A stretch of DNA of 36,666 nt from Oscillatoriales cyanobacterium (GTDB lineage Bacteria; Cyanobacteriota; Cyanobacteriia; Cyanobacteriales; Microcoleaceae): assembly GCA_004293365.1 (NCBI GenBank), contig RDYN01000047.1, positions 1-36,666 on the forward strand. The letters are read 5' to 3'. Positions 24,520 through 32,091 of the stretch are shown piece after piece. Position 1 is the first letter of the stretch. Each line of letters starts with the position of its first letter. The notes beneath the pieces were generated by a model. That model was not told the DNA's origin, did not search any database, and saw nothing but the letters and a program-made list of their open reading frames with translations. The position numbers were made by a program, and so were the translations under genes.

Positions 24520-27500
24520 ATGTCAGCAGCCACACGCACACCGCAAGTCAGCGTAATTATAGCAGCATATAACGGATCTCGCTACATCGCGCAAGCAGTA
24601 GAAAGCGCCCTGTGCCAAACTTTTACAGATTTAGAAATTATCGTTGTAGACGACGGTTCGACAGACGAGACAGATCGGGTATTGCAGCCTTATTTTGACA
24701 GAATTCGCTACGTATATCAAGAAAATGCCGGAGTAGCAGCAGCCCGCAACCGAGGAATTCAGGAAGCCAAAGGAGAATTCATCGCTTTCTTAGATCAAGA
24801 TGACTTCTTTTTGCCAGATAAATTAGCAGCACAAATATCCCTATTTCGCTCCTCACCATCCTTAGGAATTGTTAACAGCGGCTGGCGCATTGTCAACCAG
24901 CAAGGCGAGAAAATTTCCGATATAAAACCTTGGGAGTATTTCCCCAAATTAGACTTAGAAACTTGGATAGTACAAATGCCCGTACTTCCCAGCGCCATGA
25001 TGTTTTCGCGCCAGTGGCTGGAACTTGCAGGCGGATTTAATTCAGAATTTGATTCAGTAGACGATTCAGATTTAGTCCTGCGTTTAGCAGTCTTGGGTTG
25101 CGAAGCAGCATGGCTGCATCAAGTGACAGTATCCTACCGCCAGCACGATCAAAATGTATCAATAAAAAAAGCCCTCAAACAAGCCAATCTTTTTATTACC
25201 TTAAAACAGCAATTTTTCGCCAAACCCCATTTACCGCAGCACATCCGCGAATTAGAAAATCCGGCTTTTTACGAAGCATTGACTTGGATGGCGTGGCAAT
25301 TGTACTATAGTAGCTATCCAGTAGAGGCGGTTGAATTTTTCCAAAAATCTATCCAGTACAGTCCTTATCCTCTAAAACCAACAGTCACAGATTGGCAGAA
25401 GCGTCTGAGTGCGATCGCTCAAACTTATGGAGTCACAATTGACTTTAAATCATTAAGAAACTTACCCGAATGGAAACAAATAATGGCTAGCATACCTACC
25501 TCAAAAACACCGCGAGTCAGCGTAGTCATCCCCGCCTACAACTGCGAAAGCTACATTGCTAGAGCTGTGGAGAGCGCTGTAAATCAAACTTACCAAGACT
25601 GGGAAATCATCGTCGTAGACGACGGTTCTACAGACAATACAAGGCAATTTTTAGAGCCGTACCGTGATGTAATTCAGTACGTATATCAAGAAAATCAAGG
25701 AGCAGCAAAAGCTCGAAACCGCGCTTGCGAAATGGCCAAAGGCGAATTTTTAGCATTTCTGGATGCCGACGACTTTTTCCTGCCCGAAAAACTCGCCAAA
25801 CAAATTGCTTGTTTTGAAGCTGACCCCACTTTAGGCATGGTACAAAACGGCTGGTTGATGGTTGATGAAACTGGAAAAGACATCTACCCAGTCATGCCTT
25901 GGGAAGACACGCCCAACTTAGATTTAGAAAGCTTTGTCCTGCACAAAAGCGTGCGTCCCAGTGCCATGATGGTGCGGCGCGAGTGGTGGGAACGTCTGGG
26001 CGGTTTTGACCATCGCTTTCCGCCAACAGAAGATTTAGATTTTGCTTTGCGTTTGGGTTTAAAAGGCTGCAAATGTGCGTGGTTGAAAGAGATATTAACC
26101 TGCTACCGCCAGCACGATAGCAATCTCATGTCCGGCGGGCAAAAAGTGATGAAAAGCATGGAAACTGTGATGGAGCAATTCTTCGCCCAACCCAATTTGC
26201 CCGATCGCATACGCCAATTACAAAATGCAGAACGTTACAAGTCTTTAGTGTGGATAGCGTGGCGGATGTACCACGACGGATATTTAACAGAGATGGTCGA
26301 GTGTTTGAGAAAATCTCTGTACTATACTCCTTATAATGGCACGGAAACAGTTTTTAAATGGTTGGAAACTTTTAGAGTTTCTTCGGAAAAATACACGAAA
26401 AACTTTGATGCTTATGCCTTAACCAATTTACAAGAATGGCAAGACATAGTAGCGGAGGCAGTCAACAATATCTATCAATTTAAATCAGCGCCTAGTTCAA
26501 TTGGCCGCAAACTTGCACCGCACGTACTCCTGTACGCAGAAGACCACGGAATCGGCGGTTTGGCGCAGTTCAACCACTCGCTGCTTTGCAAATTAGCAGC
26601 CGACGGCTACCGAGTTACTAGCGTGCAAACTAAAGCTTCTAATCCTTTAATTACCGAACAGCAGCAGCTAGGTATCGAGCATATTTGGCTGGAGTTCGAT
26701 ACGATGAGGGAGTTTTTGCGAATTGCCTACAATTGTACGGATGCTGAAAGAATTTACGCGGAAGCTAAACCGGATTTAATTATATTTAGCGATGGCTGGC
26801 CGATGGCAAATTTTGCGGCGAAACAAGTTGCTATCAAACAGAACATACCTTATGTAATTACTCTCGGTTATATCGATCGCACTTATCAACATTTCAACCG
26901 CGGCGATCAGATTCCCTATTTCGATGCAGTGGCCTATCAGTACAATTTAGCTAAAGCGGTGATAGCTGTTTCCCACGAGAATTTAAACTTGTTTAAGAGT
27001 TTGTTTAAAATGCCTCGGGAATGGGGCAAAGTAATTTATTACGGCAGGCCGAACAATTACTTTGAACCGCCCAATCTCTCAACCCGCCAACGCCTGCGCC
27101 AAGAACAAGGCATCCCCGAAGAAGCTGTGGTTTGTTTCACGGCGGCGAGACTGACTCCAATTAAAGGATATCAGTATCAATTGCAGGCGATCGCCCAACT
27201 GAAAAATCTCCCAATTTGGCCGCAAATTTACTTTGTTTGGGCCGGCCCCGGTTCCACCACCCACGACAATATGGAACCGGAATTGAGAGCAACTGTCAGC
27301 CAATTAGGAGTCAATGAACAGGTTAAATTCATCGGCCAGCGGTGGGATATTGCCGATTGGTTGGATGCCAGCGACATCTTTATTTTATCATCCAAAGCAG
27401 AGGGAATGCCGCTAGCAGTGATGGAAGCAATGGCGAAGGGATTACCCGTAATTGCTACAGCAGTCAGCGGGATTCCCGAAGAGTTGGGAGACACTGGAAA

Positions 27501-28047
27501 GTTAATCGCCGATCCGACAATTGACGCGCAACAGACTGCACAAGAGTTAGCTGAAACGGTAGAACTATGGGTACAAAATCCCGAATTGCGGAGGCTTGCA
27601 GGACAAGCTTGCAAACTGCGGGCCGAAGAACTTTTTAAGGAAGAACGGATGCTGTTAGAATACGCAGAAGTTGTCGCACAAGTTCTATCTGCTAGCGGCA
27701 ATCGAGATAAATTTGCGTTAGCGAAGCCCTCGAAGAGGATCGCCCCCAAAATCCAAAAGCAGATCGAAAAAGTTGACAGTATGCTCCATTACTATTATCT
27801 AGTATGGCAGGCATGGCAAGCTTGGGAGCGCGGGGATATGTCTGGGATGCTTGAGAAGTTGCAGTCAGCTTGGAAATGCACGCCATTGTTGACAAGCGAA
27901 ACTATCTTGAGTTGGATAACTAATTTTGTTGCCTTATCTTCAGAGAAAGGAGGTCAACTCGATACTTGTTCGCTCATTAATTCAGAAGCTTGGCAAGAAT
28001 TGATGGAATTAGTACAGGGTTTTGAAGTTGCTTTGTCTGTTCCTTAA
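24520..28047 (+). CDS. Three-domain glycosyltransferase (GT2-GT2-GT4 fusion)
   Basis: A 1175-aa protein. Two GT2 domains, at about 9-235 and 333-560, are internal duplicates: each has VSV(I/V)I(A/P)AYN, EIIVVDDGSTD, YVYQEN and AFLD(Q/A)DDF. They use nucleotide-diphosphate sugars by inversion. A GT4 domain follows (about 665-1050) with LYAEDHGIGGLAQ, AARLTPIKGYQYQL and the donor site EGMPLAVMEAMAKGLPVIAT. After each catalytic domain comes a related helical module of about 70 residues (from about 250, 575 and 1090; pattern WxAWxxY...AVEFFxKSxxxxPY...EWQxIM). A 28-bp repeat is read in frame at about residues 1066-1075. No membrane segment or signal is visible, so it acts in the cytoplasm, probably building a multi-sugar surface glycan. 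The start ATG at 24520 fits the fold. Confidence 0.92.
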   Translation: MSAATRTPQVSVIIAAYNGSRYIAQAVESALCQTFTDLEIIVVDDGSTDETDRVLQPYFDRIRYVYQENAGVAAARNRGIQEAKGEFIAFLDQDDFFLPDKLAAQISLFRSSPSLGIVNSGWRIVNQQGEKISDIKPWEYFPKLDLETWIVQMPVLPSAMMFSRQWLELAGGFNSEFDSVDDSDLVLRLAVLGCEAAWLHQVTVSYRQHDQNVSIKKALKQANLFITLKQQFFAKPHLPQHIRELENPAFYEALTWMAWQLYYSSYPVEAVEFFQKSIQYSPYPLKPTVTDWQKRLSAIAQTYGVTIDFKSLRNLPEWKQIMASIPTSKTPRVSVVIPAYNCESYIARAVESAVNQTYQDWEIIVVDDGSTDNTRQFLEPYRDVIQYVYQENQGAAKARNRACEMAKGEFLAFLDADDFFLPEKLAKQIACFEADPTLGMVQNGWLMVDETGKDIYPVMPWEDTPNLDLESFVLHKSVRPSAMMVRREWWERLGGFDHRFPPTEDLDFALRLGLKGCKCAWLKEILTCYRQHDSNLMSGGQKVMKSMETVMEQFFAQPNLPDRIRQLQNAERYKSLVWIAWRMYHDGYLTEMVECLRKSLYYTPYNGTETVFKWLETFRVSSEKYTKNFDAYALTNLQEWQDIVAEAVNNIYQFKSAPSSIGRKLAPHVLLYAEDHGIGGLAQFNHSLLCKLAADGYRVTSVQTKASNPLITEQQQLGIEHIWLEFDTMREFLRIAYNCTDAERIYAEAKPDLIIFSDGWPMANFAAKQVAIKQNIPYVITLGYIDRTYQHFNRGDQIPYFDAVAYQYNLAKAVIAVSHENLNLFKSLFKMPREWGKVIYYGRPNNYFEPPNLSTRQRLRQEQGIPEEAVVCFTAARLTPIKGYQYQLQAIAQLKNLPIWPQIYFVWAGPGSTTHDNMEPELRATVSQLGVNEQVKFIGQRWDIADWLDASDIFILSSKAEGMPLAVMEAMAKGLPVIATAVSGIPEELGDTGKLIADPTIDAQQTAQELAETVELWVQNPELRRLAGQACKLRAEELFKEERMLLEYAEVVAQVLSASGNRDKFALAKPSKRIAPKIQKQIEKVDSMLHYYYLVWQAWQAWERGDMSGMLEKLQSAWKCTPLLTSETILSWITNFVALSSEKGGQLDTCSLINSEAWQELMELVQGFEVALSVP
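27716..27743. repeat. 28-bp repeat inside the glycosyltransferase gene
   Basis: Inverted copy of the repeat at 32457-32484, identical over 28 bases. It adds about nine residues (around ALAKPSKRI) in the linker between the GT4 domain and the last helical module without breaking the frame. Confidence 0.85.
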
Positions 28048-28076
28048 GATTTTGTGAGTTTGGATTTCTGAAAAGC

Positions 28077-28226
28077 GGTTTGTAGTAAGGACTTTAGTCC
28101 TTATTAGCTAAAATATTTGAGAGAGGACTGAAGTCCTCACTACAAACCTATTGCGGTTTGTAGTAAGGACTTTAGTCCTTATTGCCTAAAATATTTGAGA
28201 GAGGACTGAAGTCCTCACTACAAACC
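28077..28226. repeat. Two tandem 72-bp palindromic units
   Basis: Units at 28077-28148 and 28155-28226 each start GGTTTGTAGTAAGGACT and end with the complement (AGTCCTCACTACAAACC). They differ at two or three positions only, implying recent duplication. Each could form a stem of about 28 bp with the A/T-rich centre as loop. The pair fills the space between the glycosyltransferase and the glycosidase and might act as a terminator in either direction. Confidence 0.88.
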
Positions 28227-28277
28227 TACTAATGTTTGTGATTGATTTCTGTTTTTCAATTTGCCACCACATACAAT

Positions 28278-29606
28278 ATGCAATTCACCTTCAAGTTCAA
28301 ACCTATTAATAAGCTGCTGCCAATTTGCTTAGCGATTGTCACTGTCTTGTTAATCGCGTATTTTGGGCCGCAGCCAACGATCGCCCAAATGCGATCGAAC
28401 GTCACAGTTGATTTTGGACAGCCAGCCACCGGCATCACCTCCATGAGCGGCATCTTGCACGGAATCGACCCCAGCAAGCCCCCCGATAGCTCGATTAAGC
28501 CCTTGCAGCCCAAGCTGTGGCGCGCCGGAAGACTCGATATTTACGATCGGGTAATCGCCAGCGGAGCCGAATTTCAACTATTAGTTAGCGACCTCTGGGG
28601 CTACGGCAGCAATCCCAAAGGCTGGCCCTATCAAAATTACCCCGCATGGGAAGCATTCATCCGACAATTAGCCCAGCAAAATAAGGGCAAAAAAATTATT
28701 TGGGATATCTGGAACGAACCCGATTTAGCAAATCCGTTTTGGAAGGGAAGCAGAGAACAATTCTTTGAAACTTACAAAAGGGCTTACAAAATTTTGCGGG
28801 AAGAATTGGGGCCGTCAGCGATGATTGGCGGGCCGAGCATCAGCACTTACAACAAAGAATATCTCGCGGCTTTTCTGGATTATTGCAAAGCGAACAAACT
28901 GGAAGTAAATTTTCTAGCTTGGCACGAACTCAATGATACCATAATTTTATTTGTTGACGATCACGTATTTGATGCTAAACGCAATTTTCAACAAAGTGCC
29001 TTTTACAAGGAACTGAAAATGCAAAAGATTTATGTCAACGAAATTGTCGGAGAATTAGCGCAGTATCAGCCGGGGGAAATTTTAGGTTATTTGTCTAACT
29101 TGGAGTATGCAAGAGCTGACGGTGCTTGCAGAGCTTGTTGGGATACAACAGTAGGTAAAAAAGTTAGCAATTGCTTCAATAATACGCTGAGTGGGATGGT
29201 TGTACCGAATACTTTTGAGCCGAGGGCGGCTTGGTGGACTTACAAAGCTTATGCTGATGGAGTGAATTCGCGGGTGCTGAGCCGATCGGACCACGATCGC
29301 CTTGTGGCCTTAGCTAGCAAGTCAAATCCCGAAGGTAAAGCACAGGTGCTTTTGGGTTATTTCGATCGCAATTATTCGTCAGCCACAACCGTCACCTTAA
29401 ATCTTGTGAATTTGCAGCAGCTTGGGATTAAAAGCGGTCAAAAAGTTAGTCTGAAATTAGAGAAGATTCCTAACAATCTCGAAGGCGCTGTGCAAAAGAT
29501 GGTTGCGGTTAAAGAAGAAAGTGTTTCGGTTGTTGGTAATAACTTGACTTATGTTGTTCCTAATGTCAATGTACATGAAGGTTATTTGCTGACTATCAAG
29601 CCCTAG
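28278..29606 (+). CDS. Secreted glycoside hydrolase-like protein (clan A, GH39-like)
   Basis: A 442-aa protein from the ATG at 28278 (a TTG at 28242 would add 12 residues). A hydrophobic N-terminal segment (ICLAIVTVLLIAYFGP) is a signal peptide or anchor. The body resembles a clan-A TIM barrel: WDIWNEPDL supplies the acid/base Glu, and KIYVNEIVG carries the probable nucleophile Glu. The C-terminal 100 residues (VTLNLVNLQQLG...) look like a beta-sandwich. GH39-type enzymes act on xylosides or on exopolysaccharides such as those in Psl systems. Located 230 bp behind the fused glycosyltransferase on the same strand, it may trim or release the glycan made by it. The substrate is not predictable. 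Confidence 0.82.
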   Translation: MQFTFKFKPINKLLPICLAIVTVLLIAYFGPQPTIAQMRSNVTVDFGQPATGITSMSGILHGIDPSKPPDSSIKPLQPKLWRAGRLDIYDRVIASGAEFQLLVSDLWGYGSNPKGWPYQNYPAWEAFIRQLAQQNKGKKIIWDIWNEPDLANPFWKGSREQFFETYKRAYKILREELGPSAMIGGPSISTYNKEYLAAFLDYCKANKLEVNFLAWHELNDTIILFVDDHVFDAKRNFQQSAFYKELKMQKIYVNEIVGELAQYQPGEILGYLSNLEYARADGACRACWDTTVGKKVSNCFNNTLSGMVVPNTFEPRAAWWTYKAYADGVNSRVLSRSDHDRLVALASKSNPEGKAQVLLGYFDRNYSSATTVTLNLVNLQQLGIKSGQKVSLKLEKIPNNLEGAVQKMVAVKEESVSVVGNNLTYVVPNVNVHEGYLLTIKP

Positions 29607-29686
29607 ATCCCCCCTAGCCCCCCTTAAAAAGGGGGGGACAAGAGTCTTCTCAAAGTCCCCCTTCTTAAGGGGGATTTAGGGGGATC
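29606..29686. repeat. 81-bp GATCCCCC inverted-repeat element
   Basis: Outer ends GATCCCCCC and GGGGGATC, inner arms CCCCCTTAAAAAGGGGG-like and CCCCCTTCTTAAGGGGG, central ACAAGAGT. The same 81-bp sequence occurs in opposite orientation at 35139-35219. Its first base is the last base of the glycosidase stop codon. Confidence 0.85.
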
Positions 29687-29736
29687 TGGTCTCGGCAAAA
29701 AGCGAGATTTCTCAAGTACCTACAAATACATAGGGT

Positions 29737-30036
29737 TTAGCTGGGATTTATCAAAGATTGTTGCACGGATTTCAGCCATTCTCTGACTGTTTGATTTTTC
29801 GATTGTGGGTCGTAGTAACAGCCTAATTCATCGAGGATGAATGTTTCTAAATCTGGTTCTGAAATCGACATTTCTAGCACTTGACCAAGTTCTTGCGATG
29901 CAGCTTCAATACTTTCGGGCGGTTCGCTGTTCAGGTAATTGTTGACTACATCGCTGGGAGTGTCAGCTTCTAGCGGCCAGTCTTGGTGAAAGTAGGAACT
30001 GAAAAATTGGGTTAAATGAGGAAATTGATTTATCAT
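29737..30036 (-). CDS. CdiI-type immunity protein
   Basis: A 99-aa acidic protein matching the contact-dependent inhibition immunity family that I know as CdiI_2: FPHLTQFFSSYFHQDWPLE at the N-terminus, then DVVNNYL, and C-terminal LGCYYDPQSKNQTVREWL. No signal peptide, so it is cytoplasmic. It follows the RNase A-like toxin gene with a 4-bp ATGA overlap, meaning translational coupling and a dedicated pair. It presumably binds and blocks that nuclease. Immunity proteins of this family are often encoded as orphans; here the partner is present. Confidence 0.88.
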   Translation of the reverse strand: MINQFPHLTQFFSSYFHQDWPLEADTPSDVVNNYLNSEPPESIEAASQELGQVLEMSISEPDLETFILDELGCYYDPQSKNQTVREWLKSVQQSLINPS

Positions 30037-30572
30037 TGGGGATAAGCTGTGAGAATAAAGTATCCGGGAGGTAATTTGTTGCTGCGCTGGAGGACGATTT
30101 TCAGGCGAGAGACTGGAGTTGCTTTGGATGAGCGGCGGCGCAGGCTAATGCCAATGATTTTGTTGGCGTTGTAGTCGATCGTATAACGATTGCCTCCTTT
30201 TTTCACCCAGGAGTCGATCGCACTTTTCTTTTTGTACATTGCTTCCGCAATCGCCACTTCTGCGACGGAACGGTTAGCAAAGGAAGATGCAGCAGCAATT
30301 CCCATTTCTCGTCCGAGTCGCTGTGCTAATTCTCCTTCTGTTTTACCAACGTGTCTCTCTAAAGTGTGTCCTCCTGCTGCTTCGTGAACATCCAATCCGC
30401 CGCCCGGTATCTTAGGGACAAAGGCTGTGGTGGTTTGTGGTATATTTGAGATTTCCCCTGCAAAAACAGCGCCACCAACAGCGGATATTGTCGAGTGCAA
30501 TAAGATTGTGATTGAGGCGATCGCGCAGATTATACCTAAAAATCTTTTTAGGCGATCGAGTTGAGTTTTCAT
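30033..30572 (-). CDS. Exported RNase A-like toxin (CdiA-CT RNase A family)
   Basis: A 179-aa protein. Residues 1-38 form a signal peptide (basic MKTQLDRLKR, hydrophobic core, likely cleavage after AVFA). The mature part, about 140 aa, matches the bacterial RNase A-like toxin domain found at the C-terminus of CdiA proteins: GGGLDVHEAAGGHTLERHVG with H63, H69 and H74, a helical AAASSFANRSVAEVAIAEA segment, and the terminal FILTAYP. Normally this domain is attached to a huge delivery protein; here it stands alone behind a Sec signal, an unusual form. The overlapping immunity gene protects the producer. The activity (RNA cleavage) is family knowledge and the delivery route is inferred. Confidence 0.85.
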   Translation of the reverse strand: MKTQLDRLKRFLGIICAIASITILLHSTISAVGGAVFAGEISNIPQTTTAFVPKIPGGGLDVHEAAGGHTLERHVGKTEGELAQRLGREMGIAAASSFANRSVAEVAIAEAMYKKKSAIDSWVKKGGNRYTIDYNANKIIGISLRRRSSKATPVSRLKIVLQRSNKLPPGYFILTAYPQ

Positions 30573-30940
30573 TGTGTTTTTTTATGTTCAGTATAGTTGT
30601 CTACTGTTTTTTTCTGTTTCCTAGTTTAGCATTAGTCATAGTCTTGGACGCACTGGTGACTAGAAACCGGGTTTTTTCACAATAATTATTCGAGATAACC
30701 CACAAATTAGGTAAAAAACCCGGTTTCTTTGAGGTTGATGCGTCCGGAACTGAGTGAGTTAGGAATTGCACGCAGCATTTAAATGTGCGATGCACAGTCC
30801 GCACCCTACATTGTATTTAGAATAGGATTTTTTTAGGGTTTACAAAGCTTCACTGAATCTGAGAAATTATTAATAATTATTTGAAAAAATCCCAGATAAT
30901 TGATGATAGATTAATTGATGAGCTTTCAAAAGGTGAAAAA
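30573..30940. other. 368-bp spacer with an AACCCGG hairpin repeat
   Basis: Contains the repeat at 30663-30727 and a GTGCGATGCACAGTCCGCACCC stretch near 30784. The region 30820-30940 holds an in-frame TTG extension of the cytidylyltransferase, which I consider leader rather than coding. No other gene was seen. Confidence 0.6.
30663..30727. repeat. GAAACCGGGTTTTTT hairpin repeat
   Basis: GAAACCGGGTTTTTTC at 30663 pairs with the complementary AAAAAACCCGGTTTC ending at 30727, followed by TGATGCGTCC a few bases on. A second full copy is at 36368-36431 and a fragment near 8967-9010. Confidence 0.8.
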
Positions 30941-31717
30941 ATGCAAGTAGTCATCCTGGCGGGCGGTCTTGGTACTCGTCTGAGAGAAGAAACAGAATTT
31001 CGCCCCAAGCCTTTAGTTGATGTCGGCGGGCGCCCGATTATTTGGCACATCATGAAAATATATGCCCACTACGGCTTCCAAAACTTCATTGTGTGCTTGG
31101 GCTATCGCGGCAACATGATTAAAGAATATTTCCTGAATTATGAAGCCATGAACAATGACTTTACGATCTGTCTGGGACGGAAAAATAGCATCACTTATCA
31201 GCAGGAACATCGCGAACAAGATTTTCAGGTAACGCTGGCTGACACTGGCGCAGAAAGCTTGACTGGAGGGCGGGTAAAACGGATCGAAAAATATATCGAT
31301 GACGAAAATTTCATGGTGACTTATGGTGATGGAGTTGCTGATGTCAATATTGAGAAATTGATGGAGTTTCACAAGTCTCACGGTAAGCTGGCAACTGTTA
31401 CTACTTTTCGGCCGATTTCGCGTTTTGGCATTTTGGATGTTGATAGTGAAGGTCAAGTACGAGAATTTGCTGAAAAACCTCAGATAGACGGCTGGATTAG
31501 TGTTGGATATATTATATTTAACCGCCGGGTATTTGAGTATTTGGGTGGGGATGATTGTGTTTTAGAACAGGAACCGATGCAGCGTTTGGCAGCAGATGGA
31601 CAGTTGATGGCTTACCGCCATGAAGGCTTCTTTTATGCGATGGATACTTTTCGGGAATATAAGTATTTAAACGAGCTTTGGGATGAAGGGAAGGCTCCTT
31701 GGAAAGTTTGGGAATAA
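30941..31717 (+). CDS. rfbF: Glucose-1-phosphate cytidylyltransferase
   Basis: A 258-aa enzyme, the usual RfbF length. It makes CDP-glucose from CTP and glucose-1-phosphate, the first step to CDP-linked dideoxy and branched sugars of surface polysaccharides. Motifs are the nucleotide-binding VILAGGLGTRLREETEFRPKP-type signature at the N-terminus, VTYGDGVADV with the metal-binding Asp, and EFAEKPQIDGWISVGY. The start at 30941 is preceded by AAAAGGTGAAAAA, a good ribosome-binding site; an upstream TTG would add 20 non-conserved residues. The usual partner, CDP-glucose 4,6-dehydratase, is not next to it in this window. Confidence 0.94.
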   Translation: MQVVILAGGLGTRLREETEFRPKPLVDVGGRPIIWHIMKIYAHYGFQNFIVCLGYRGNMIKEYFLNYEAMNNDFTICLGRKNSITYQQEHREQDFQVTLADTGAESLTGGRVKRIEKYIDDENFMVTYGDGVADVNIEKLMEFHKSHGKLATVTTFRPISRFGILDVDSEGQVREFAEKPQIDGWISVGYIIFNRRVFEYLGGDDCVLEQEPMQRLAADGQLMAYRHEGFFYAMDTFREYKYLNELWDEGKAPWKVWE

Positions 31718-31776
31718 GTTGGTTTTGGGGCGGGCAAGATGCCCGTCCCACAATCATTATCATAAAAAATAACAAC

Positions 31777-31886
31777 TATAGCGATTCTCAAAAAGATCAG
31801 GTATGTTGTTGGGATGCGAGCCCTATACGTCTAAGCGGTTATACAAGCCACCAGTCATACCTCATCTTTCTGAGAAAGGCTATATA
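31777..31886. mobile_element. 110-bp TIR element of the TATAGC family
   Basis: The left end TATAGCGATTCTCAAAAAG, continuing ATCAGGTATG, and the right end CATACCTCATCTTTCTGAG, continuing AAAGGCTATATA, are imperfect inverted repeats of about 30 bp (24 of 31 matching). The core has no ORF. Related elements lie at 20066-20190 and in part at 13436-13470. Confidence 0.65.
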
Positions 31887-31937
31887 ACATCGCTCCGAAA
31901 TATGAGGTATGAATGTAAATGGATTTTTTGATGCGAC

Positions 31938-32074
31938 CTCGCTGACTATATAATAAATATAAGAGGGCTAAAGCCCAACAACGTACCTCACTTTTGCAAC
32001 TCGCTGACTATATAATAAATATTAAGAGGGCTAAAGCCCAACAACGTACCTCACTTTTTTGAGAACCGCTATAT
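31938..32074. repeat. Tandem 62-bp repeat ending in a TATAGC-family end
   Basis: Units from 31938 and 32000 start CTCGCTGACTATATAATAAA, contain GAGGGCTAAAGCCCAACAAC (a small GGGC...GCCC hairpin) and finish GTACCTCACTTTT. The second passes into TTTGAGAACCGCTATATA, an end of the TATAGC family, so the repeat grew by duplication inside such an element. Confidence 0.75.
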
Positions 32075-32091
32075 AAAACTAATTATAAAAG

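Larger units (their letters stand above)
31718..32091. other. 374-bp repeat-filled spacer
   Basis: Occupied by a TIR element (31777-31886), a tandem 62-bp repeat (31938-32061) and a further TIR (32046-32074). The A/T-rich sequence immediately before 32092 has no obvious ribosome-binding site. No gene was seen. Confidence 0.7.

Noticed and set aside
24236..24541. 101-aa minus-strand ORF before the glycosyltransferase
   Set aside because: It is composed of the heptad repeat (Lys/Glu/Gly-rich) and overlaps the glycosyltransferase start.
28077..28226. CRISPR-like direct repeats
   Set aside because: Only two units of 72 bp with a 6-bp gap; they are palindromic elements, not repeat-spacer arrays.
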